Assembly (NCBI RefSeq): GCF_002154225.1 | Contig: NZ_MTSE01000001.1 | Location: forward strand, 310,001-374,000 | Source: Hymenobacter crusticola | GTDB taxonomy: Bacteria > Bacteroidota > Bacteroidia > Cytophagales > Hymenobacteraceae | Direction of reading: 5' to 3' | DNA: 64,000 nt | Part shown: piece after piece, positions 34,401 through 41,950 of the stretch | How positions within the stretch are numbered: position 1 is the first letter of the stretch | Layout: each line of letters starts with the position of its first letter | Program-made: the position numbers and the translations under genes | The notes under the pieces: generated by a model | What the model was told of the DNA's origin: nothing | The model's database searches: none | The model's input: the letters and a program-made list of their open reading frames with translations, nothing else

Positions 34401-35627
34401 CTATTGCTTCTGCCAGGCCTACTCTATCTGCTCTACCGGCTGATCCGCTACTCGACCCGCTGGATTTTTGCTCCTACAGTATTCACGCACCGTGACCTCG
34501 ACTTGCCGCTACAACCTAGTGCGCACGCTCAGCCCGCGCTACACCGCTTCTTGCTCACGCCTGCCGCCAGCACCCTAGCTGGGCTGCCCAAACCACTATG
34601 CCAGACGCTACCGCTCCAGCCAGCCCTAGCAATTCTTGACTGCCAAACTATACCCACCGCTGCGGCGGCTTCGCTTCCCAATTGGCTTAAAACCCACGTA
34701 AGCAGCACCGCCATGCTGGTAGCGTTGGAGCAGTTTGAATGTGAACCGCTTAATGCAGACCGCACTGAGCGGAAGCGGGCTACCATTGAGTTGCTGATCA
34801 GCCAAGGCAAGCGCGTCCTAATTCTGTCGCGCGTGCACCCGGCAGCTTTTGCCGACTGTGGTCACTCGCTGGAACGTGATTGTCAGGCGCCAGGCCACAA
34901 GCGGATACGGGAAGCCGGAAACGCCCTGCTCGACTCCTTGGCATACTTTCAAATTGAATACCTGCCGCTTCAGTCCTATACCGCCAGAACTGCCCCCTAC
35001 CATGTCTGGCGGGAGTGGCACCTCGGCTCACGTACGCTCTTACGGGAAGAGTGCAGTAGTTTACCTTTTCTGCGCCGCTTGTACCCAGCTCTGTGTCGTT
35101 CCCTACAACAACGATGGCTAACCGGGCAGCGCCTCGATTCGGACAATATTGTGTTAGCGGTGCAGCGTATGGCGCAGTTCTATTATCGTAGCCTTTGGCG
35201 GATGCTAGGGCCGCAGGAGCAGTTTCTACTTTTCGACCTCGCCCAAGATGGTTTAGTAAACCCGCGCAGCGTGTTGGCGCTGGATACGCTTTTACAAAAA
35301 GGCTATGTGCAGGTAAACCGGTATGGTCGCTTACAGATCTTCAACCGCAGCTTCCGATCCTATATTCTTTCCTCAGTTAAGAACCGGCAAGCCCTACGCT
35401 TCGAGCAAGAAGACCCACAGGAAAGCACATGGTCGGCAGTGCATTTGCCTTTGCTGCTGCTGCTCACCTCCGGAGCGTTATTCATCTTCGTCACGCAACG
35501 TGCCGTCATGACCCAAGCGCAGCAGTTCTTAACGGCTTTTGTCACTCTGCTCCCCTTGCTTAGTCGCTTATTCACGAGTTCGTCTTTTTTCTCCGGCAAT
35601 ACCGCTAAGCCAGAAGCAAAAACCTAA
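31419..35627 (+). CDS. Giant multi-pass sensor-like membrane protein, unknown family
   Basis: A 1402-residue protein I cannot name. Reading in order: membrane helix (13-31); extracytoplasmic domain (35-262); two helices (267-290, 302-321); a second extracytoplasmic domain (330-598) whose end (YSFCLIDEKGEVLFHS...NRYLVTVADLD) looks like a Cache sensor; then about six helices (601-797); a third soluble region (800-990); another helix near 1000; and a cytoplasmic part. The cytoplasmic part contains VALEQFECEPLN...LLISQGKRVLILSRVHP, resembling the core of an AAA/STAND NTPase without a Walker A loop, then a winged-helix-like module (LGPQEQFLLFDLAQDGLVNPRSVLALDTLL). The C-terminus has two further helices. 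It lies directly behind a patatin gene. Confidence 0.7.
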   Translation: MSSFTESLRRNLGIIGLSVLIATGVAYYVLQYVPEKTTALNGRYFRVLERIGLNLQHKITAQHKVDEGIVWRLHHQRILQPGQIARDQTRRAAEARIITSWDTLNRETPGLGFERLHVLVSNQTLAQPTVEPASDSSGRLLFHQPLHPLFHAEPADLVCSLPLDSLIRQLRRPDVFEYFFVCNPATQQLLYSSKPGLLLGNLTAKPPAWLRDTTGLRTGKTAEITIQGQAFHLFAQPLRLATGTDWLLCGAVPIAQFNQERYSVSSSTLEVSLSLLLLGLLAMPFLKLAFMSAHERLNRLDVFLCAASLVLGSGLIVLGMQSFVMRHWLERNALEGQLRTLSNAVKSNLAQELAELDTTLQLADACLERKLPMWHVTDTLPGILEDTLSATQQFRPKQRRGSSDLFLWIDAQGESRLALGQTKEQLPDYLTNLRSRLYFQAVQQLTYPDSTSQEPYYFSSIISYKDAGVTAVVARASRWPSLKSNGTNVLPGACILTTDLRCLSRPVLPPGYSFCLIDEKGEVLFHSDERLTLSENLLKDAGPSAELQAAIFAHDITFTKGDYQGRNSLLYLQPLPITNRYLVTVADLDVVQAWQLQTLSEAAGLLTVFWLLLALFAALLRVTAPRARDILPVHQSFQRLWPRRNYANRYARLTAALLLALLGITITVLFVPPLTQLFVLLATPLYLYWLAYKLLPMERETPRQIIVWKVTLVAALLVLNLYFGQLLGLRQLSIGVAFQIVLVLLLMPIASEWPQRLRKRIPYHSRFPRLTYRFYYSSMLLGWVLLLGIVPSFCCYQIANGVERMYQIRYAHLSLLQQLGPTRFVDLELREKLFDVFLTDQLVTLKSLAWPLGTPFLRFQVSLPSKKPSAQKPNEYASFFFGTAISDNPPRLPSEQSLTWAKQGYTIIPNRRFYGLLHHSFSTNAIGTRQALPVYADDSVQLSLWRVARKPALYASRNNMRYRHWLVSETDAHPTLQWLLGPVHSVNKWLQSSWLLLLPGLLYLLYRLIRYSTRWIFAPTVFTHRDLDLPLQPSAHAQPALHRFLLTPAASTLAGLPKPLCQTLPLQPALAILDCQTIPTAAAASLPNWLKTHVSSTAMLVALEQFECEPLNADRTERKRATIELLISQGKRVLILSRVHPAAFADCGHSLERDCQAPGHKRIREAGNALLDSLAYFQIEYLPLQSYTARTAPYHVWREWHLGSRTLLREECSSLPFLRRLYPALCRSLQQRWLTGQRLDSDNIVLAVQRMAQFYYRSLWRMLGPQEQFLLFDLAQDGLVNPRSVLALDTLLQKGYVQVNRYGRLQIFNRSFRSYILSSVKNRQALRFEQEDPQESTWSAVHLPLLLLLTSGALFIFVTQRAVMTQAQQFLTAFVTLLPLLSRLFTSSSFFSGNTAKPEAKT

Positions 35628-35652
35628 GCATTTCGCTCATCACTTACCAGCA

Positions 35653-35689
35653 CAAACGCCCAAGCTGTTGGCTTCAGCTTGGGCGTTTG
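35653..35689. terminator. Bidirectional intrinsic terminator
   Basis: CAAACGCCCAAGCTG pairs perfectly with CAGCTTGGGCGTTTG across a 7-nt loop between the convergent sensor gene and kbl. Confidence 0.85.
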
Positions 35690-35721
35690 ACAAATCTCGT
35701 ATCGTGCTATTGTACTGCCGG

Positions 35722-36969
35722 TTACGGCGTATTCGTCACAACTTGGCCCGCTTCGGGCCGCGCCGCAGAGCGGTCTTTCAGCGTACCTAGCTCCTGCCCT
35801 ACTTCGATGAACGCCTGAATGGATTTATCCAGATGTTCGCGCGTGTGAGCAGCCGAGAGCTGCACGCGGATACGCGCCTGGCCTTGTGGTACCACCGGGT
35901 AGTAGAAGCCGATAACATAGATACCTTTCTCCAGCATCTTGGCCGCAAACTCCTGGCTGAGCTTGGCATCGTAGAGCATGACGGGCACAATGGGGTGCTC
36001 GCCGGGCTTGATATCGAAACCAGCTTCCGTCATTTTCTGGCGGAAATACTTGGTGTTTTCTTCCAGCTGGTCGCGCAGTTTGGTGCTTTCCGTCAGCAGT
36101 TCCAGCACGCGTAAGCTAGCCCCCACGATAGCCGGCGCGAGGGTGTTCGAGAATAGATACGGGCGGCTACGCTGCCGCAGCATCTCAATCACTTCTTTGC
36201 GGCCCGACGTGAAGCCGCCCATTGCGCCGCCGAGCGCTTTGCCTAGGGTACCGGTGATGATATCGACGCGGCCCATCACGTTGCGGTATTCGTGAGTGCC
36301 GCGGCCCGTTTTGCCCAGGAAGCCCATGCTGTGGCACTCATCAATCATTACCAAGGCCTGGTACTGCTCGGCTAGGTCACAAATTTTATCGAGCTGGGCG
36401 ATGGTGCCGTCCATGGAAAACGAGCCGTCGGTGACGATGATGCGGTGGCGCGTGCCTTTGGCGGTGGCATCCTGGAGTTGCTTCTCCAGGTCGGCCATGT
36501 CGTTGTGGGTGTAGCGGTAGCGCTGGGCTTTGCACAGGCGCACGCCGTCGATGATGCTGGCGTGGTTTAGCGCGTCGGAAATGATGGCGTCCTGCTCATT
36601 GAACAAGGGCTCGAATACGCCCCCGTTCGCGTCGAAAGCCGCGGCGTAGAGGATGGTATCTTCGGTGCCTAAGAACTCAGCTAGCTTCTGCTCCAGTTGC
36701 TTGTGGATATCCTGGGTGCCGCAAATAAAGCGCACCGACGACATGCCGTAGCCGTGCGTATCAATGGCTTCCTTAGCAGCTTTAACTACCTCAGGGTGAG
36801 AAGAAAGACCTAGGTAATTATTAGCGCAGAAGTTCAGTACTTCACCGGCTTCGGTAGTTTCGATTTGGGCACCTTGTGGGCTCGTGATAATGCGCTCTTT
36901 CTTGTAAAGGCCAGCGTCTTTTATCTCCTGAAGCTGTTTTTCGAGGTCGGGTTGGAGGGTGGTATACAT
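35722..36969 (-). CDS. kbl: Glycine C-acetyltransferase (2-amino-3-ketobutyrate CoA ligase)
   Basis: A 415-residue PLP enzyme that splits 2-amino-3-oxobutyrate with CoA into glycine and acetyl-CoA, the second step of threonine degradation. It has [12 protein letters not shown] near the N-terminus, the PLP-stacking region ([12 protein letters not shown]), [10 protein letters not shown], and the catalytic lysine in [14 protein letters not shown]. The ATG at 36969 fits the family; an upstream frame to 37068 only adds a tail. The partner dehydrogenase is tdh at 38261, with a patatin gene between them on the minus strand. The close relative KBL/biotin synthase BioF is less likely given the tdh neighbour. 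Confidence 0.93.
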   Translation of the reverse strand: MYTTLQPDLEKQLQEIKDAGLYKKERIITSPQGAQIETTEAGEVLNFCANNYLGLSSHPEVVKAAKEAIDTHGYGMSSVRFICGTQDIHKQLEQKLAEFLGTEDTILYAAAFDANGGVFEPLFNEQDAIISDALNHASIIDGVRLCKAQRYRYTHNDMADLEKQLQDATAKGTRHRIIVTDGSFSMDGTIAQLDKICDLAEQYQALVMIDECHSMGFLGKTGRGTHEYRNVMGRVDIITGTLGKALGGAMGGFTSGRKEVIEMLRQRSRPYLFSNTLAPAIVGASLRVLELLTESTKLRDQLEENTKYFRQKMTEAGFDIKPGEHPIVPVMLYDAKLSQEFAAKMLEKGIYVIGFYYPVVPQGQARIRVQLSAAHTREHLDKSIQAFIEVGQELGTLKDRSAARPEAGQVVTNTP

Positions 36970-37015
36970 AAAATTTTTGAGTGTTGAATGCTGCGTATTG
37001 AATGGGTAGAGCCGC

Positions 37016-38101
37016 TCAATTTTTGATGGGCACTTTTGCGAAGAAATCTTGTACGCCTTTTCGGCCACTTTCTACGAGCTGCTGTTTTTGGTCTTCCGAA
37101 ACCCGCTTGATCTTCGGATTGAAACCTAGGGTGCTGATACTAACTGTACGTTTCCAATCATCGGGTTGGGCCGGGTTCAGGTTTTCGATGGCAAGGGTGT
37201 ACAGCGCCCCAATGTAGCTGCCAAAGTTACGAATTGGGTAAGGAGCAAGCTGCCGCCGCCCGGCCCGGACGGTGTCAAATGCAATCTGCTCAGCGCGGTC
37301 GAGGCGCAAACCGAGGGTCTCAGGATTGAAGATGTGTCCGCTTTCTTGTTGATATGTCAAAGCTTGGGTAGGCAAGTAGTTCGCCTTATCAAACAAATCA
37401 ACGGGGTAGTTAGCCAATAAGCCCCCATCAACTAACACACTGACCTTCTGTTCCTTCTTAGGCTTCAACACAATATTTCCTTGCTCATCGAGCAACACTG
37501 CCCGGAAATACAACGGGATGCTCATGGAGATACGCACAGCATCAGCAACGCGGAATTGCGGGTGGGTTTCGTGACTGAAGATCTCTACGCGCTGGGTAGT
37601 TAGGTTGGTACCAGTCACGTACAGGTCGCGGGCACGGCCCTCTCGGGCAAGTTGGTGCAGCTGAGCTAGCGTCAGATTAGGGTTACCGGTTTTGTGGCCC
37701 ACTAGCTCACTCATATACTTAGTAAACTGGTCGCCACGGTACCACCCGTATTGCTTGAGTAAGCGCGTGCTGCCGCCAACGAAAATCAACCGCCCATCAT
37801 TGAGTCGCTGCACGGGGGTGTGGTTTACCACTTCAATAATTTCAGCCGGCGAATACCCTACCGCTAACAGCGCTGCCTGAATAGCGCCCGCCGAAGTGCC
37901 ACCCACTCGCTGAATACCCGCCAGCACCCCCCGTTTTTCTAGTTCCTGCAATGCCCCACCGTACGCTATGCCGCGAATGCCACCACCCTCCATCACTAGG
38001 TTTCGGTAGGGCCTAGGTACCGACTGCGCCTGCACCGGCAAGTTCAGTAAGCTGACAACCAGGCCAGAAGCAAAACACCGCACGAAGCTGGAATAGCTCA
38101 T
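37016..38101 (-). CDS. Secreted patatin-like phospholipase
   Basis: A 361-residue patatin with a signal peptide ([18 protein letters not shown], ending near residue 26). The oxyanion loop is MEGGGIRG (37-44), the nucleophile is Ser70 in GGTSAGA, and the Asp is in [14 protein letters not shown]. The ATG at 38101 is chosen over an in-frame TTG two codons upstream. Unlike the patatin at 29901 it is exported and lacks the large insertion, so they are not recent duplicates. It sits 46 bp upstream of kbl on the same strand, so it may share the kbl transcript. Confidence 0.9.
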   Translation of the reverse strand: MSYSSFVRCFASGLVVSLLNLPVQAQSVPRPYRNLVMEGGGIRGIAYGGALQELEKRGVLAGIQRVGGTSAGAIQAALLAVGYSPAEIIEVVNHTPVQRLNDGRLIFVGGSTRLLKQYGWYRGDQFTKYMSELVGHKTGNPNLTLAQLHQLAREGRARDLYVTGTNLTTQRVEIFSHETHPQFRVADAVRISMSIPLYFRAVLLDEQGNIVLKPKKEQKVSVLVDGGLLANYPVDLFDKANYLPTQALTYQQESGHIFNPETLGLRLDRAEQIAFDTVRAGRRQLAPYPIRNFGSYIGALYTLAIENLNPAQPDDWKRTVSISTLGFNPKIKRVSEDQKQQLVESGRKGVQDFFAKVPIKN

Positions 38102-38224
38102 AGCCAAACTTAAGCAAACGCAACTGATTTCTGACGGCGGTGTTTATTGCTCCTATTTCTGCTCGGCGAAAGTTACGTCCATTTCGGGCATGACTGTTGA
38201 CCGGCCCAAATCAATGCAACCCGG

Positions 38225-38232
38225 TATCTTTG
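38225..38232 (+). promoter_or_regulatory. TAnnTTTG -7 box for tdh
   Basis: TATCTTTG matches the -7 consensus and lies 28 nt before the tdh ATG, implying a leader of about 22 nt. Confidence 0.5.
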
Positions 38233-38260
38233 CAGTCCACCCGCTTGTTGTTGATATAGT

Positions 38261-39268
38261 ATGCAGACTACTTCTGGTGTCACCCCCAGCGACACCGTTC
38301 TCGTTATTGGCGCCTGTGGCCAGCTAGGCATCGAGCTGACGTATGAATTGCGGCAACGCTACGGCGCTAGCCGGGTTATCGCCGCCGACGTACGCCTCCC
38401 CCAACAAGCCGAATTGCGCGACGCAGGCCCCTTCGAACTACTCGATGTGCTCGACCGTCCGCGGCTAGAAGCTCTCATGCAGCAGTACCGCCCGCGGCAG
38501 ATTTATCACTTGGCGGCGCTGCTCTCTGCTACGGCCGAAAAAAACCCGCAGCTTGGCTGGCGCCTGAACATGGATGGCCTGCTTAATGTGCTTGATGCGG
38601 CAGTGGCGTACCAGGTGGCGCAAGTATACTGGCCTAGTTCCATTGCGGTTTTTGGGCCGGCCACACCCCGCCATCAGACGCCCCAGCTCACCGTGATGAA
38701 CCCCAACACGGTGTATGGTATTAGCAAGCTAGCGGGTGAGCAATGGTGCGAGTGGTACCATCAGAAATATGGCCTTGATGTTCGCTCCCTGCGTTACCCC
38801 GGTCTGATCGGCTATAAGTCGCTGCCCGGCGGTGGCACCACGGATTACGCCGTCGACATTTATCACCAGGCCCTGGCAAATCGCACTTACGAATGCTTCC
38901 TGAAGGAAGACACGTATTTGCCGATGATGTACATGCCCGATGCGCTGAAGGCAACGCTAGACCTCATGCACGCCCCAGCCGACCAGATTACTGTGCGCTC
39001 GTCATACAACGTGAGTGCCATGAGCTTCTCACCCGCCGAAATAGCCGCCAGCATCAAGCGCCACATCCCCGATTTCAGCATCACCTACAAGTCTGACTCG
39101 CGCCAGCAGATTGCTGACTCTTGGCCCGCTAGCATCAATGATGCGCAAGCCCGCCAGGATTGGCAGTGGCAACCTAGCTACGATTTGCATAAGATGACCG
39201 ACGATATGCTCGCCCACTTGCAGTTGGCGCAATCGGAAGTGCAGCACGCTGCCTTGGCGCATCATTAG
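38261..39268 (+). CDS. tdh: L-threonine 3-dehydrogenase, SDR (epimerase-like) type
   Basis: A 335-residue NAD-dependent enzyme oxidising threonine to 2-amino-3-oxobutyrate, the substrate of Kbl. It is of the extended SDR type found in Cytophagales and Flavobacteria, not the zinc-dependent medium-chain type. It has GACGQLG for NAD binding near residue 17, the HLAALLSATAEKNP strand, catalytic YGISK with serine in WPSSIAVFG, and RYPGLIGYKSLPGGGTTDYAVD. Assignment to threonine rather than a sugar nucleotide rests on this last block and on the kbl gene 1.3 kb away. Confidence 0.9.
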   Translation: MQTTSGVTPSDTVLVIGACGQLGIELTYELRQRYGASRVIAADVRLPQQAELRDAGPFELLDVLDRPRLEALMQQYRPRQIYHLAALLSATAEKNPQLGWRLNMDGLLNVLDAAVAYQVAQVYWPSSIAVFGPATPRHQTPQLTVMNPNTVYGISKLAGEQWCEWYHQKYGLDVRSLRYPGLIGYKSLPGGGTTDYAVDIYHQALANRTYECFLKEDTYLPMMYMPDALKATLDLMHAPADQITVRSSYNVSAMSFSPAEIAASIKRHIPDFSITYKSDSRQQIADSWPASINDAQARQDWQWQPSYDLHKMTDDMLAHLQLAQSEVQHAALAHH

Positions 39269-39291
39269 TAAGAAGCACTACGTTAGCAGGA

Positions 39292-39386
39292 GAACGTCCG
39301 TCTGCGCCGGCCAAAGTATCTCGACCACAGCAGTAATCAAATTACGTTGGCGGTAAAGATGCTCTAGCCGGCGCAGACGGACGTTC
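39292..39386. repeat. 20-bp perfect inverted repeat with 55-nt spacer
   Basis: GAACGTCCGTCTGCGCCGGC at 39292-39311 pairs exactly with 39367-39386. The spacer is about 55 nt and has no T-run. It fills the gap between convergent tdh and the nuclease-like gene and looks like a paired palindromic mobile repeat rather than a terminator. Confidence 0.75.
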
Positions 39387-39397
39387 CATGTTCATGC

Positions 39398-40372
39398 TTA
39401 CTCATCGTGCCCAGTGCTGGCCGTGTGCGGCGCGTTCTGCAACTGGGTTTCCTCCGCCTTCAGGCGTTGCTTTTCCTCTTCCGATAAAGTCTTCGGCATG
39501 ATGTCTAGGTCGGGCTGACCGGCGTCTACCCAGCAGGTGTACCAGATAGCGCCGACCAATTGCATGGCTCGCCGCATTTGGCGCTCTACTTGCCCGTGCA
39601 AGCGCGCGTGATACGCGCGACTAAAGTCGCGACTATAGGTGCGCACGGTTTGGTTGTTACGCTCCTCGAAGCCAAACTTCCGGTCTTCTGGAAAACTAGC
39701 TGTCAACTCTTCCTCGAAGCACAACACCGAATCGACGGCCGCGTGGGACCGTGCCACGGCTTGCCAGATGGTCTTTGTCGGATTATCCAGGTAAGGCGCA
39801 GGCCCAGTAAAAAAGTCGTAGTTATTACTCAATAACTCAGGCAACCGGCTTTCCCAAAGCCCATGTATCCCGCGCTGGCCGCTGAGCTGACCGTTGTAGT
39901 TGCGGGTGGTGTGCAGCGGCACGCAGGCGTCGGCCACGTAATGACCTAGGTCGGCTGAGAGATGCAGAATCCGGTCGGTGTCGTGCACGCGGAAAGCTTC
40001 GGTAAGCTGGTACTTCATACGCGTCACCTGCCAGGGCACGATGCCATGGCGCAGCAAGGAATCTTCGCCATGCTCGGCCACCGCGTCGGCGTAACTGCGC
40101 GGCAGCTGCGACAACGCGTTAGGACCATACACGTCGGCGTCGATGAAGTGCCGCGCCGCCTCACCCGGCACCACACTACGGCGCTGATCGGGCCGCGTAG
40201 CATTATCCGTTAGATACGTGATGTTGGCCTTGTAAAACCCGATCATTTCCGGTGGCAACGTGAACACAGCCAAGCGATTGATGAGCCGATGCCCAAAGAA
40301 GCCCCACGCCTGCGGCTGACGCGGCACGACCCACAAGGCAATACATAAGAATAAGGTGAATAACTTTTTCAA
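39398..40372 (-). CDS. Secreted S1/P1 nuclease or zinc phospholipase C-like protein
   Basis: A 324-residue exported protein. The signal peptide ends at QPQA, so the mature chain starts with Trp-Gly (WGFFGHRLINRLA), as in the S1/P1 nuclease and bacterial phospholipase C superfamily, where the N-terminal Trp helps bind zinc. Further ligand motifs are HFIDADVY, LSADLGHYVADACVPLHTT and GIHGLWESRLPE, giving the H, D, H, H and E set for three metals. Whether it cleaves nucleic acids or phospholipids cannot be told from the sequence. The C-terminal 40 residues are charged and helical. Confidence 0.82.
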   Translation of the reverse strand: MKKLFTLFLCIALWVVPRQPQAWGFFGHRLINRLAVFTLPPEMIGFYKANITYLTDNATRPDQRRSVVPGEAARHFIDADVYGPNALSQLPRSYADAVAEHGEDSLLRHGIVPWQVTRMKYQLTEAFRVHDTDRILHLSADLGHYVADACVPLHTTRNYNGQLSGQRGIHGLWESRLPELLSNNYDFFTGPAPYLDNPTKTIWQAVARSHAAVDSVLCFEEELTASFPEDRKFGFEERNNQTVRTYSRDFSRAYHARLHGQVERQMRRAMQLVGAIWYTCWVDAGQPDLDIMPKTLSEEEKQRLKAEETQLQNAPHTASTGHDE

Positions 40373-40459
40373 CAGAGAACAATAGGAATAAAAGATACAA
40401 CAGCTGACCTAGCTGGCGCCAGCCTACCCTTTGTCTCCGTGCAAGAACTATACAATAAA

Positions 40460-40499
40460 AACGCGTCTGCTTTGCCTAGTTCGGCAAAACAGACGCGTT
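40460..40499 (-). terminator. Terminator of the ruvX-def unit
   Basis: AACGCGTCTG with CTTTGCC pairs with GGCAAA and CAGACGCGTT around a short loop. On the minus strand it is followed by a T-run (TTTTTATTG), 22 bp after the def stop. Confidence 0.85.
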
Positions 40500-40520
40500 G
40501 AAAAAACCTAGGTTTGGCGC

Positions 40521-41129
40521 CTAGCGCCGGCCCGCTGGTACGGGAAATTTCATCCGATAGTCCGCACTTACGTCACCTTTGCTGATACGGCTGAGCTTAC
40601 CTTTGATCAGCTGTTTCTTGAAGCCGGATAAGTGGTCAGTAAACAGGACTCCGTCTAAGTGGTCGTACTCGTGCTGAATCACGCGGGCGGTCATGCCGGA
40701 GAAGGTATCTTCGTGTTGCACGCGGTTTTCATCCTCGTAGCGCAGCACGATGGTTTCGGGTCGGTACACCGTTTCGCGCACGCCCGGAATGCTCAGGCAC
40801 CCTTCTTCAAAGCCCCACTCCTCGCCAATTTCGTCTATAATTTCGGGGTTGATAAAGGCACGCTTCACCGCCATGGCCGTCGGAGCTAGCTGCACTTTTT
40901 CGCCAGTTTCCTCGTCTTCGTCGTCAATCATCGGCCCCGAGTCAATAACAAACAAACGCAAGCTTTTTGCAATCTGTGGCGCAGCTAAGCCCACGCCATG
41001 CGCCGAATACATAGTAGCAAACATATCTGCGACAAGCTGTTGTAGCTCATCGGCCGGGAAGTCAGCGGGAACCGCTTTGGCGGGAGTTTTCAGCACCGGA
41101 TCGCCGAAAGCAACAATGGGGTAAATCAT
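40521..41129 (-). CDS. def: Peptide deformylase
   Basis: A 202-residue metalloenzyme that removes the formyl group from new protein N-termini. All three motifs are intact: GVGLAAPQIA (45-54), EEGCLSIPG with C111, and QHEYDHLDG with H153, E154 and H157. A short acidic insertion (DDEDEETGEK) near residue 69 lies between motifs 1 and 2, as often in Bacteroidota. The ATG overlaps the ruvX stop by 4 nt (ATGA), so the pair is translationally coupled. Confidence 0.97.
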   Translation of the reverse strand: MIYPIVAFGDPVLKTPAKAVPADFPADELQQLVADMFATMYSAHGVGLAAPQIAKSLRLFVIDSGPMIDDEDEETGEKVQLAPTAMAVKRAFINPEIIDEIGEEWGFEEGCLSIPGVRETVYRPETIVLRYEDENRVQHEDTFSGMTARVIQHEYDHLDGVLFTDHLSGFKKQLIKGKLSRISKGDVSADYRMKFPVPAGRR

Positions 41130-41536
41130 CGGGAATTAAGAAAAGATTGCAAGATCAGAGTAGCACTCACGCGGTCTACGGTGGCTTTGTCGCGGCGGTC
41201 TTTCTTAGAAAGGCCACCAGCTAGCATGGCCTGGTGCGCCATGCGCGACGTGTAGCGCTCATCAATTTCGTGCACTGGGACATCGGGTAGTTCGCGCCGC
41301 AGACGACGTACTAAGCCAACGACGGCACTCGTTACATCAGTGGGTTCATTCAGTAATGTTCGAGGCATTCCTACTACGAGTGCAGCAAGTGGTTCGCGCG
41401 CATGATACGTCTTCACGTACGTCAATACATCTTGACTGTGAATAGTTTCGAGCGGTGTGGCAATGAGCTGTAGCGGGTCGGTAATGGCTAGCCCCACACG
41501 CTTGTTGCCGTAATCGATGGCGAGAATGCGGCCCAT
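41126..41536 (-). CDS. ruvX: Holliday junction resolvase-like RuvX/YqgF
   Basis: A 136-residue RNase-H-fold nuclease-like protein, proposed to act on Holliday junctions or pre-16S rRNA ends. It begins with MGRILAIDYGNKRVGLAITDP holding the first catalytic Asp, has the LVVGMP strand, and EIDERYTSRMA with the Glu/Asp near residue 99. It is upstream of def and overlaps it by 4 nt. Confidence 0.93.
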   Translation of the reverse strand: MGRILAIDYGNKRVGLAITDPLQLIATPLETIHSQDVLTYVKTYHAREPLAALVVGMPRTLLNEPTDVTSAVVGLVRRLRRELPDVPVHEIDERYTSRMAHQAMLAGGLSKKDRRDKATVDRVSATLILQSFLNSR

Positions 41537-41950
41537 TACTTTATGCTACAAAAAAGCTGAGAGAATCTGTAAGCATGTCCAACAGACGTGCTTATCACAT
41601 TGCAAAGATACGGGACCTAGGTAGAAAGCGGATGCCCGATTTTTATTACTGATGAGATCAACGACCTCGCCTGCTCATAGTTTAGACTAACCTAACCAGA
41701 ATAATGTTTATTGTTTTTGTTATATAAAAAACAAGTAAATCAAGGCTGTAAAACCTGCCCACAACCTATGATTATTTCGATTAAATCATCCATTTTTTGG
41801 CCTTATTAGATAATATATTTCACTTTAGTATGAAATAGACTCTACTCAAATATACTAACCCGTTATCTTGGAAAAGTTTCAATATATTTGATTATAACTT
41901 CCTTTCTGTAAGCTCCTTCTGTCGCTCCGATCGTTACTCTTCCTAGGCCT
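41537..41950. other. AT-rich divergent intergenic region
   Basis: This 414-bp stretch lies between ruvX (minus) and the S41 protease (plus). From about 41690 to 41910 it is strikingly AT-rich, with poly-A and poly-T tracts, in sharp contrast to its neighbours. Apart from the ruvX promoter box no coding region is seen. The tract probably contains the protease promoter. Confidence 0.6.
41603..41610 (-). promoter_or_regulatory. TAnnTTTG box upstream of ruvX
   Basis: TATCTTTG on the minus strand, 66 nt upstream of the ruvX ATG, matches the -7 consensus. Confidence 0.45.

Noticed and set aside
29901..35627. Assignment of the patatin-sensor pair as a CBASS system
   Set aside because: No CD-NTase, HORMA or TRIP13 gene is adjacent. 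CdaA upstream is a housekeeping c-di-AMP cyclase separated by a probable terminator.
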